Positions 1-8,749 of a stretch of DNA of 64,000 nucleotides are shown one piece after another. Within the stretch, counting starts at the first letter, position 1. Every line of letters starts with the position of its first letter. This stretch comes from Prorocentrum cordatum (Eukaryota; Sar; Dinophyceae; Prorocentrales; Prorocentraceae), in assembly GCA_963575745.1 (NCBI GenBank), contig CAUYUJ010022059.1, positions 186,001 to 250,000 on the forward strand. The letters are read 5' to 3'. Both the position numbers and the translations under genes were made by a program. A model generated the notes under the pieces. The model ran no database searches, was not told the DNA's origin, and worked only from the letters and a program-made list of their open reading frames with translations.

Positions 1-1337
1 CGACTCGCGCGCGGCAGCGCTGGGCCGTCCTGCGTTGAGGCATCGATGTACGGCGGTGGGGGTTGCACCGCTGGCGTAACATATCTTGGAAACGCGGACC
101 TGGTGCACGCTCTCTTGTTTGGACGTAAACGCGGCGGTGTTCTACGGGCGTCGATTCGCCAAATAATTTGCCAGTGCATTAGCGCAGGCTCGTTTGAGTG
201 CACCATCTCATCTCGCGCTGTTTTTTTGGTTGCATGTTTTTTGAGCTAGTTGGCGCCAGCCGATTCCGACATTTTCCCAGATGTGTTAGGCTGCCGCATG
301 CCATCAAACCCGGGGAGACGACCTCAGACTGAAGTTCTAGATGGAAGTCATGCTGGGCCCGCGGCGCAACGAACATCTGGATCGGAAACTTCGCGCACCA
401 AGAGCACGTCGACGCGAACATCGGCGAACCAAGAACCACGGCGACGAGCGACCAAAACGGCCCTCCTGACGCCCCGGCGGGTTTCCCTACAGACCAGACC
501 CCCCAGACATTTCCAACACCGGGCTTGTTCTCTGACGATCCCGGGGCCTGACAATTGCCCCGGGAAGTTGGGAATTGCTAAACGGGGTTTCTGGGCTTGC
601 TCCCCCCCCCCGGACATCCGATGTTTTGTTGTTCCAGCACTTGGCCCCCAGAATCCCCGACCCTTTCCCAGGGGTGACTATTCATCTTGACGGTGTCTTG
701 GAGCCCGAACCCTGCCCCCAGGGGCCGAGAACGGCGAAAAACTTCCGCCCCGATCTTCGGCAAGACGTCGGGTGCCTGAGCCTCCCTTGCGCGCGGGCCT
801 GGCGGCAAGGGGGGTCGGATCTCGATCACTCGAGGGCGAAACCGCCCCCGCGAAAAGTGCGGCGCGTCTGCTCGCACGCTGCGCGAACAAGGGTCCCACC
901 AGGACAGCCACGCTGCCCGTGGATCATGCTGGAGTGCAAGTGGCTTTCCGCAGATACATCATGCGACCAGGCGATTCCGAAATACTGGTACTGCTGGGAG
1001 GTCGCAGCGCCCCACTTGGAAGTGGAGGGTGAAAAAGGCGTTCCCGGTTCGTCGTCGTCGGCGCCGTCGAGGCCGCCAAGCCGCAGCCATCGACCCGGAT
1101 GAGAAACATTTTTTTTGTCCCATGGCCCCCCTGGCCGTTTCTGCTTGTCCGTCGCCCGGCCGCATGCCGCGCGCAACGGGGCGCGCCTCCCCCCCGCCGT
1201 CCCTGCGAGCAGCAGGCGCGTCCGGCGTCCGCGCCGCGGGCCGCGCCCGCCGTCCGGGTCAGCAGCTCCGGGCAGCCGTGGGCGCCAGCCAGCGGAGGCG
1301 CCCCGGGGGGGCGGGGGGGCGGCGCTCCAGTTTTCCA
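1..1337. other. GC-rich stretch, no supported gene
   Basis: Both strands hold many overlapping open frames, as expected in very GC-rich DNA, but none shows a domain, membrane segment or plausible exon structure. Long C and G runs occur near 602-611 and 1305-1319. I see nothing else here; it may be intergenic DNA or an intron. Confidence 0.4.
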
Positions 1338-1472
1338 GTCGGAGGATCGCGCCACATCGCCGATGCATCGGCGATGCGGCTCGATTTTGAGCCTGATTTC
1401 CTCAACGTCAACGTCGCCCATGCATCGCCGATGCAGCGGCGATGCATCGCCGATGCAGCGCGATCTTCCGAC
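1338..1472. repeat. Foldback element, family 1, copy 1
   Basis: The stretch begins GTCGGAGGATCGCGC and ends with the near reverse complement GCGCGATCTTCCGAC. Inside are palindromic runs of the unit CATCGGCGATG. The central part (GGCTCGAT..GAGCC, then ACGTCGCC) is also found at 5779-5830 in the second copy, so this is a dispersed family and not a chance palindrome. No coding capacity. It resembles a short non-autonomous inverted-repeat transposon, but no target duplication was established. Confidence 0.65.
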
Positions 1473-2969
1473 ACCATCTCCTCCGACCTCATTTGGGAGG
1501 CCTCTTGGCGTGGGGCCGGGGGGCGGAAGCTCTCTTTCTTGTCGTGGCGCTAGCGCTGGCACAGCGCGGGTCGGCCCAGGGCGGGTCGCGCCATGGCGAA
1601 GTCGCACGGATGCAGGGCCTGGGAGGAATCGCGGGGGGGGGAGGATTGGGGGACTCGGGAAAGGACGAAGTGGACTCACTGCTGGTGTTGCGGCCCAGGC
1701 TCGGGGTGGAGTCGTGCCAAGGGGCAGCCAGGGCTGCACAGCGCTGACCTCCAAGGTGCAGGTTGCGGTAAACGGAGTGGTGATCCAGGATCCGGGCGTT
1801 CCGAGTGCGAAATGTCGGGCTAGGGGACGAACAAGTTGTCGCGGGATCTTGTCGATGCCGATTTGGGTTGTTGTTCATGCCGAACGTCGCCGATTCGCGA
1901 GGATGATCCATGGATCGACGATGACAGAAATGGACGGTGTCCGAGATTGGCATCGACGTTTCCGCGTGCAGTGCTGGTTAGGGTCATCGTTGTCTTTCCC
2001 TCCGTGGAGGGGGGAACCCTCAGGAGGAGCTGGCGGCGTGGAAACGAGGGGTGGCGTGCTGAGAGGGCGGGAGGGGTTTCTCAGAAAGCATTGCTTCTGA
2101 GAAGGTGTGTGTGGGGGGGGGAGGCGTTCTGAGAGGGTGGAGGGGGGGCGTTTTGAGAGAGTGGGGGTCAGTAGAGGGGTCCGCCAGCTTCGGAGAAGAC
2201 CTCTCAGAAGCCAAATAATCAAGCTTTCCAGAGGCTTCCTGCCTGCGTGGACTTAGCCGCAGAATAGCGGCAGAACGCATGTTTTCTGCCATCGTGTGAA
2301 CATATGCCAGGCGAGATCACGAGTCCTGAGTAAAAGTTCAGACAGTTTCGTGTCAGAGCGCGACTCCTGGGCGTCGACGGAGCGGTGCTTGACTACACTG
2401 CAAGGAAGTGTGGAGCGAGAGCACGTTTCTTGAGTAATTTGGGAGGACCCCCGCGCGAGAACGCGGTTTCAAAACATCGCGAGGACGTATCGGGCGAGAG
2501 CCGATTTGCTGTTACCGTAAACCAGGGATCAGCAACCCAGTTCGAACTTCAAGACCTTCCTAGAAAAAGGTAGTTTGCGAGCCCCAGGCGGATGCACTTC
2601 AACTAACAAAACCAAAGTGCACCAGACAGATGGGGATCCATTTTTGGGGGTCTGATATGGGAGGTCAACAATCATGCTTTCTGTCATTGCTCTTCGTTGC
2701 TCGCGTGCCACTCAGCTTGTACAGCCGCAATCCCTCGATGCCCGCCCTCTTCGTCTTCAGTCGTGCCCCCTTTGTGGTTAGATGTCTTGCCCGCCACATG
2801 TAGTTGGCGCGGCCCCTAAAATTGGACGAGGAGCGAGGGACGTGGGACGGGAAGCAAGGAAGGCAGGACGAAGCGACAGGGGAGGGGGGCCAAGAGGGGC
2901 ATATGAGGATTGAGGACGAAAAAGATGTAGTAGAAGGGAGAGGAAGGAAAAACAGGAGGATTGGCAGAC
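1473..2969. other. Intergenic stretch with small hairpins, no supported gene
   Basis: No domain-bearing frame was found. Around 2040-2215 the sequence is purine-rich with repeated CTGAGAGGG-like units, and 2079-2104 forms a hairpin (TTCTCAGAA against TTCTGAGAA). The long overlapping frames on both strands near 1000-1900 have Arg/Pro-rich composition typical of random GC-rich DNA. Confidence 0.4.
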
Positions 2970-3215
2970 AGGCGGGTCGGGCGGGACTTCTCGGGCTTCT
3001 CGAGGCCTCTCGGGCTTCTTGGGCCTCCCGAGAGGCTTCTTGGGCTTCTCGAGATCTCTCTGGCCCCCCGAGAGGCCATTTGGGGCTCTCGAGGGGCTTC
3101 TTGGGGCTCCCAAGAGGCTTGTAGGGTTCGAGGGCCCTCTTGGGGCTCTCGCGAGCCCTTCTGGGCTTGCCGAGAGGACTCTTGAGCCTCACGAGATGCG
3201 TTGGAGCGCCCGAGA
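2970..3215. repeat. Short-period GAGAGGC / CTTCTTGGG repeat block
   Basis: Degenerate short units such as CCCGAGAGGC, TTCTTGGGCTTC and GGGCTCTCGAG recur across the block. Open frames on both strands through it (Arg/Glu/Pro-rich or Trp/Ser/Gly-rich) are products of the repeat. It resembles the CTTGGGG blocks at 17.9-18.5, 23.1-23.5 and 55-57.8 kb, but I do not see their conserved A-rich core here. Confidence 0.55.
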
Positions 3216-3413
3216 GGCCATGTGGGACCAAGAGGAGTCCGGCACCCGCTGGGGGAAATCGATCGCATTCCAACATGAATCAACACAGAGGAGGCACATC
3301 GGCCTCAAAGAGGTCGCGAGGCCACGTTTGCTCAAGCCGTGTTGGCTAGAGGCAGGGTTTGTCCGAGGCGGTGGACGGCCACAGGCCTGGAAGCTGGGGC
3401 GCGCGCGGCCGAC

Positions 3414-4727
3414 ATGGCCGAGCTCACAGGAGCGCAGCTGCAGCGGACCTGTGCGCCGCTGTACCCGTCCTTCGCACTTGAGTCTTTTGCCGCCCTGGTC
3501 CTGTTCTTTTTTTTTCTCTACCTGTCCATCATCATCTCGACCAGGCAGCAGCTCAAGACGCCGGCGAAGTCGATAGCCAAGTTGATCTTGCACAACCTCA
3601 CGGGCTGGTGGGAGGACACGGTCAGAGTGCTCAGCAGGTGGAGTGAGATGGGCGAGATGTCGATGCCCAAGCGATTACGCTTCTGCCGGAGGTTGAACGC
3701 GACGATTTGCCGGTCGCAGGCCGTCATCGCGCTTTTGGCCGTGACCCGCTGGCTGCACATCAACAACGTCAACGGTTTCCGGTACCTGGGCTACGCCTTC
3801 ACTTGCCCCCTGATGCAGGCCGAGCTCATCCTGATCATCGCGCCGATCGTGCCGTGCTACAGGATGGTGACGCAGATGACTGCCATTATTACTTTCCTGA
3901 TGCTGCTGTCTGGGTACATCGCGTCCCAGTTCGATGGGAAGCTGTGGGACGGCGACATCGTCCTCGACAGGAACCTCAGCTTCCTCACCACGAAAGGCTG
4001 GGTAACGCTCCCGAGCATGGTCATCCTGCTCTTCCTCTCTTTTGTTCAGATCCCTGTCCTGGGCCTGCTGTACTGCTGGAACGGCGGTGGCCGCGACGGC
4101 AGATTCCCGGCCGGTTACCTGAAGCTCTTGGCGATCACGTCCGTCACGTGGCTCCTCTTCCCCATCTGGTGGTTTCTGTCCTTTGAGGGCGAGGGCTACA
4201 TCCAGGACACCAAGCTCAACGGCGCTGGCTTCGCTCTCCTCAACATGACCAGCAAGGGCGCGTTCACGATGCAGATGCTGTCCATGGTCAAGCAGTGGAA
4301 GCGCGACTTCGGGAACACCGGGTTTGGGCGGCAGACCTCGGTAGATTCCGCCGTTGCGGACCTCCAGAATCTCTCGCCTCGCAGCAACAAAACCGAGAAG
4401 TCTGCGGACTGGATCATCAATGGCTTGAAGACGTTCGATCAGGGCAGCGATAATTCGCTGGATCGGGTCCCAGGTCTGGGCCCCGAGGCGCAGTTGCGGC
4501 CACCACCCGAGAAGACGATTGTCCTCGACACGACTTGCCTGAGCGATGAGGTGCTTGTCTCGGAGCTGGCGAGGAGGATCAACCTGAGCAGCGTGGGCAA
4601 CACCGACCACATCGTCGGCAAGCCCCTCGACCCCCAGGAGCTCTTCAAGCAGGCGCTGGACAAAGAGATAGCCATGGCGTGCTCGAAGTTCGCCTGTGAG
4701 GACGACGATGAGGACGACGAGGAATGA
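3414..4727 (+). CDS. Microbial (type-1)-like rhodopsin with long C-terminal tail
   Basis: This is an uninterrupted 437-residue frame. I prefer the ATG at 3414 (context GACATGG) to the in-frame ATG at 3339, because the extra 25 residues are Arg/Gly-rich and look untranslated. Seven hydrophobic segments lie near residues 21-42, 101-116, 122-143, 150-171, 196-222, 235-257 and 268-291. Helix 3 holds R-Y-L-G-Y-A-F-T-C-P (residues 123-132), matching the R-Y-x-x-W-x-x-T-x-P pattern of type-1 opsins, with the T-C-P of channelrhodopsins. Helix 6 has W246, F249, P250 and W253 at retinal-pocket positions. Helix 7 has K281, the expected retinal Schiff-base lysine. Both usual carboxylate counterions are replaced: Gly126 at the bacteriorhodopsin D85 position and Asn277 at D212; Glu137 lies at D96. 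The tail of about 145 residues is hydrophilic and ends in an Asp/Glu run. A sensory or channel role is possible; a light-driven outward proton pump is unlikely. Confidence 0.75.
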   Translation: MAELTGAQLQRTCAPLYPSFALESFAALVLFFFFLYLSIIISTRQQLKTPAKSIAKLILHNLTGWWEDTVRVLSRWSEMGEMSMPKRLRFCRRLNATICRSQAVIALLAVTRWLHINNVNGFRYLGYAFTCPLMQAELILIIAPIVPCYRMVTQMTAIITFLMLLSGYIASQFDGKLWDGDIVLDRNLSFLTTKGWVTLPSMVILLFLSFVQIPVLGLLYCWNGGGRDGRFPAGYLKLLAITSVTWLLFPIWWFLSFEGEGYIQDTKLNGAGFALLNMTSKGAFTMQMLSMVKQWKRDFGNTGFGRQTSVDSAVADLQNLSPRSNKTEKSADWIINGLKTFDQGSDNSLDRVPGLGPEAQLRPPPEKTIVLDTTCLSDEVLVSELARRINLSSVGNTDHIVGKPLDPQELFKQALDKEIAMACSKFACEDDDEDDEE

Positions 4728-5609
4728 GAAGGCGGTCGGTCATACCTCGGGGCTCCGTTTCTCCAGGGACGCCACAGCGACCTTGGTCGAGCCAGAAAAT
4801 TCGTGGGCGTCCTTCCAGCCTCGGTCACCACAGGCAGCCTGTGGCGCTTGGCCAGGGCTTCGCGGGCCGCGCCGAGAGTGTGGCTGCTCGGAAGGGGTTC
4901 GGCCAACCGTCCGAGACCTCTTGCAAGAGATGACAGACAGACAGAGATAACTAGACAGGCGAAGGCCGTGCGTGAATGTCGCATCGGTCGTACGTCACTG
5001 TGTGCAGGAATCCAGCCACGCTGCTTCGCAGACCCGCCACCGCGCCGAAAGGTGTCAACGGTGCATTGGTGGGTTCATTTTTTTTGGTGGCGCGGTCATT
5101 TAGGCCATGGCGGATCTTCCGGCAGCATCTGGACGTTAGCGCACCGCGTGCACAAAGTTGTTTACGATGTGCGTCGTCACCACGACGTTTTCATTTTTAA
5201 CGCGTGAGTGCGATCTCTTGTTTGTAGCTGAGTCCCATTTGGTTCAAACAAGACTTAGACTTTGATTCGGACAGTGGCTGACCTTCCGGCAGTCGTGTGA
5301 TCAATCGAGTCTCGTTTTTTGCATTGTTGATGCCTTGAGAGGAAGAAAATGCCACCACAAGGGTGAACAGCACGCTCCCCGCTGTGGTCTGAGGCGGACG
5401 GCGGAGGAGGACGACGACGACGGCGCCAGCTCTCACGACAGCCACCCGCGGGACGCCCCGCAGGGGGCAGAAGTGCCGGCGCGGCCGGCGGCGCCCCGGT
5501 CATGGCCCGCAGGCTCAGCGCCGCGGACAGGCACGCCGCCCCCTCCCAGAGGAGGAATAGATCGGTAGCAAATCATGGGAGCCTGGTACACCCGCTCAAT
5601 TCCGTCGTT
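4728..5609. other. Downstream intergenic stretch, no supported gene
   Basis: This follows the rhodopsin stop codon. No domain-bearing frame, splice-like exon or RNA gene was recognised. There is a short GAC-rich patch near 5405-5425. Confidence 0.4.
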
Positions 5610-5676
5610 CGCGTCGATTAGCGTCTGGGAGTCGACGATTTAGCGTCGGTTAGCGTAGAATAGCGTCGATTTAGCG
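5610..5676. repeat. Degenerate TTAGCGT tandem motif
   Basis: Five spaced copies of TTAGCGT or a near variant follow one another (GATTAGCGT, ATTTAGCGT, GGTTAGCGT, GAATAGCGT, ATTTAGCGC), each often preceded by GTCGA. It abuts the foldback element starting at 5719. No function can be assigned. Confidence 0.5.
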
Positions 5677-5718
5677 CCAGTGTCCATCAGTCGGGCGACG
5701 AGAAGTATTCTAGGCCTC

Positions 5719-5922
5719 TTAGATGGGGTCGGAGTAGATGGAGTCGGAGGATCACACCGCATCACCGATGCATCGCTGATGCGGCTCGATGCGGAGCCCG
5801 ATTTGCTTCACACCGACGTCGCCGATGCATCGCCAGCGCCATTTTGTGCTTCGCCGATGCATCGCCGATGCATCGGCGATGTGGTGTGATCCTCCGACCC
5901 CATCTACCCCGACCCCATCTAC
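5719..5922. repeat. Foldback element, family 1, copy 2
   Basis: This has clear terminal inverted repeats. The left end, from GATGGGGTCGGAGTAGATGG through GTCGGAGGATCACACC, is mirrored at the right end by GGTGTGATCCTCCGACCCC followed by CATCTACCCCGACCCCATC (about 5722-5763 against 5879-5920). The interior has CATCGCCGATG palindromes and shares its middle with the copy at 1338-1472. No coding capacity. It is consistent with a miniature inverted-repeat transposon. Confidence 0.75.
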
Positions 5923-5938
5923 TCAGAACAACACAAAT

Positions 5939-6109
5939 GCCATAAACACTAACTTTTGGCGGTCCGCGCGGATTTATTGGATCCGCGTTGGGCCCCCCCG
6001 GCGGTGCCTCCGGCGCCGCCCCTGGAGCGCTCCGCGCACCAGGGAGGGGGGTCCAGCGCAGATCGCTCCAAGAAATCCGCGCAGAGCGCCACAAGTTTAA
6101 GTTTATGGC
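5939..6109. repeat. Foldback element, family 2, copy 1
   Basis: Arms of about 60 bp are inverted copies of each other. The left arm begins GCCATAAAC and runs through GCGCGGATTTATTGGA to GGGCCCCC; the right arm runs from GGGGGTCC through AAGAAATCCGCGC to GTTTATGGC. The loop is Gly/Pro-coding GC-rich DNA with no gene. A diverged relative lies at 6905-7045. Confidence 0.7.
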
Positions 6110-6590
6110 GTTTCTTCTTCTTCTAAAGAGGAGGTTCCCCTCGGTTCCCCTCAGCGCAGAAAGCTCCCGACGGAGGGGGTTCGGCCAGTTTCTGCATCTC
6201 CAGGGGCTTTCGCCTGGCCTCGGGACCGTAGAAGAAATGCCTGAATGAGAACTGGTCCTGTTGAAGGGGTCCAGGCCATTGGCATCAGCGATGTTGCGAT
6301 ACACCGTCCCGCCCCAAGTTCCATCCTTCTGCATCCCTAAAAGCTTTCCTTTGCACCACGAGAAGCGCCCCCTTGAAGGACCAGCGCAGTTGGGCCTGCT
6401 ATTCGGCGAGGTCCCAGTCCCGCGCGCGATCAGGAACGCCAAGAATATACGATCGTACAGTTCAACGGGGAAGAGGTCAAGAGGGGGGAGAAGGCGCGGC
6501 CGTTGACACCGTCGGCGAGAGCGCCCGACAGCGTGTCTGAGGAAGAAGAAGAGCGCGGCCGCCCTCCAGGAGGCAGTGTGCAGCATGTCT
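6110..6590 (-). CDS. Possible exon of an unrecognised protein
   Basis: The minus-strand frame running from about 6586 down to 6110 has a less biased composition than the surrounding noise frames. It includes segments such as LDLFPVELYDRIFLAFLIA and GKLLGMQKDGTWGGTVYRN. Beyond 6110 the frame runs into foldback element family 2 and loses credibility. Just upstream, a second minus-strand frame near 6600-6640 reads PYPELCRLLATRHAAH, which could be a preceding exon. No family was recognised and no splice sites were fixed. It may be a decayed gene or chance. Confidence 0.25.
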
Positions 6591-6904
6591 GGTCGCCAAG
6601 AGACGGCATAGCTCAGGGTACGGTAGGTTCATGTCGTGATGTGCCGACGCATCAGCGACCCCAGCGTGGGCTTTCAAGGTTGAACGCCGCCGGTGGCCCA
6701 GAGTCGGCCAATACGGAACGATCTGGCGATTCAAAGGCCGCCGATCGCTCAAGGTTGAATGATCCACGAGGTGTCAGAAATCAACGTCGAGGTCGTCACG
6801 ACACGGACTTGCCGTAGCCTTCCGATACCAAGCGGGTGTGCCAGCTCCGTGGCTTACGTGTTGAATTCTCCCAGATAGGAAGAACCGAGCAACGATACAT
6901 TGGA

Positions 6905-7045
6905 TAAATGTTGGACGCTCCGCGTGGATTTCTTGGATCTGCGCTGGGCCCCCTTGGCGGCGCCTCCAGCGCCGCGCGCTCGATGCGCTAGGGACGGGGT
7001 TCAGCGCGAATTCAAGAAACCCGCACGGTCCTCCCAATCTGTATT
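6905..7045. repeat. Foldback element, family 2, diverged copy 2
   Basis: The left arm TCCGCGTGGATTTCTTGGAT and GCGCTGGGCCCCC match the left arm of the 5939-6109 element. The right side AAGAAACCCGCACGG is its partial inverted complement. The outer arm sequence is mostly lost. Confidence 0.55.
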
Positions 7046-8202
7046 CTTATGCAGTCTATTGCTCCCCCCAGGCCCTTCGCGTCGCAAAAAAAAAACACGA
7101 CACAGGTTTTCGATCATCTTCGAGTCCCAGGACCGTCAACAACTCGGGATGAAAAGCCAGCCCCAATGGAAGGGTTTGGGGTCCAGGTTGCGAGCAAAAC
7201 CACGACGTCGTAGGTATGGGGAGGGACGAACGAATGCCCAGACCTCCGACCTCGCGAGTCGCGATTTGTTGCAGTCCTCCTTTAGTTGGGTTCGCGTTTT
7301 GGATAGACGCTGCACCCATCCTCCTTCTCCTTCTCATCCTTGCCTCCTCCCTCCATCTCCCTTCCTGCCTTCTACCTAATCTACTGCCTCCTACCTTTTA
7401 CATGTCTCCTGGATGTCTCCTACTTCGCCTCCTGAGCGCTTGTATCTGCTGCAAATTGAGTAGCAGCCGTCAAGTTCGTAAGCTCTCAGGGAGTCTAGCG
7501 GAGCGACGTCTTATTCTGCCCTGAAGTATGGCCTCCCTTTGTGGGCGTTGCGAACTGCGGACTTGTCTGCGGATTCGTGAGCCCCTCGGATGTCCAGCGG
7601 TGTAACGCCTTATCAGATCTGTATGGCCCATCGAAATATCATTTGATTCATATCCGGATGTTTCCCCCTATCTGAAGCATCGGTTTCGTGTTATTCGGGT
7701 GATGCTTCAGCCTCCTCCTTTTTATCTCTCGCTTCCGCCGTCTTTCAGCCCATACTCAGACCCACTCATGCTCATACTCATTCACCCTGAGACAGCCTGA
7801 GGCTCAATCACACTATGGCTCACACGCAGACTCACTTATATTCGTATTCGTGATTTAACCGCTTCGCTCATTCCGCCGGACCACATTGCGCACCGCAGTC
7901 GACTGGCTGAGAGGGCGTCGGCAGTGCGGAACTGCAGGGGGCGGCGGCTGTTTTTTTTGAGGCGTTGCTTTCGGCATGGTGTTGAAACTGCCCCCGTGGA
8001 ACAGCTTCGTGTCGATTCGTGTCGACCTTCTGTGGAGGTGTCGGGGGAATCGTTGGTTTCACGGGGCTTCTAGGTTGTGCCGCCCTGGGGTGTGCCTGGC
8101 CCCTTTGTGGGGGCTCGTTGCCCGTGGATGCTCCTGCGGGGTCCATGAACACAGTGTGGCTGTTGCGACGGTTATGGCTCTCGACGCGGGAGGGAAAAGA
8201 GA
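7046..8202. other. Intergenic stretch, no supported gene
   Basis: The stretch includes a pyrimidine-rich CCTCCTTCTC region near 7318-7400 and CTCA-rich sequence near 7750-7840. A minus-strand frame near 7056-7337 looks no better than noise. Confidence 0.4.
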
Positions 8203-8227
8203 GTGTGTGTGTGTGTGTGTGTGTGTT
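8203..8227. repeat. (GT)n microsatellite
   Basis: There are about twelve GT units in a row. They are followed by purine-rich GGA-rich DNA to about 8450, which opens frames on both strands without coding meaning. Confidence 0.9.
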
Positions 8228-8549
8228 TGGAAGGAAGGGAGGAAAAGGGGGCGGTCGCAGCGTAGAGGGGCGACAATGAAATGGCGAGTAAAGGAGGGGA
8301 ACAGGGAGCAGGAGGAGGAGGAGGAGGAGAAGGAAAAGGAGGAGGTGGGGGAGGGAGTGTGCAGCTGCAGTGGGGGAGGGGGGAGGAGGCAAATATTCGA
8401 GGGGGTGGAGCGGAAAGAGGAGCCAGGGGGGAGGGATGGAACAGCAGAGGGGGCGAAAGTGACCGACTTCGCCGAGAGCTTTTTGCTGAGGGGAGCTGGG
8501 AGGCTTCTTCGGGCCTCACGTGTTTTTTTGGGGGGGCCCTCTTTGAGAG

Positions 8550-8622
8550 TAAATATGCTGTCCGCCTCATCTTCTAGTTGCCTCACCTGCCGCCTGCCTT
8601 GCTAGACATTGATAAATTAACA
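8550..8622 (+). repeat. Element 1 left LTR-like repeat
   Basis: The run from TAAAT through TCCGCCTCAT..CTAGTTGCCTC..GCTAGACATTGAT to ATTAACA is repeated at 22772-22847 with few changes. It sits directly upstream of the primer-site-like sequence, where a 5' LTR should end. The match continues past it into the leader and gag start. Confidence 0.5.
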
Positions 8623-8627
8623 GCTGT

Positions 8628-8640
8628 TTGGTATCAGGCC
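8628..8640 (+). promoter_or_regulatory. Candidate primer-binding site, element 1
   Basis: TTGGTATCAGGCC lies six bases after the CA that ends the LTR-like repeat. Its first nine pairing bases, TGGTATCAG, are those of the initiator-Met tRNA primer site used by many copia elements. The copy at 22853-22865 has TGGTATCAAGCC. Confidence 0.6.
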
Positions 8641-8749
8641 AGAAGAGGAGCGCGCTGCCGCGCGCCCGCACCGGGGGCGTCGGCCGGCCGGCCTCCTCCC
8701 TTCCCGTGCTTCTTACCATTTGCTATACGGATTATCCATTGTCTTAGCC

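Noticed and set aside
826-1754. Minus-strand frames of 180-276 residues
   Set aside because: They are Arg/Pro-rich, cross the foldback element and have no structured segment.
3675-4610. Antisense 311-residue frame opposite the rhodopsin gene
   Set aside because: It is a codon-bias shadow of the sense gene: no domain, no hydrophobic pattern of its own.
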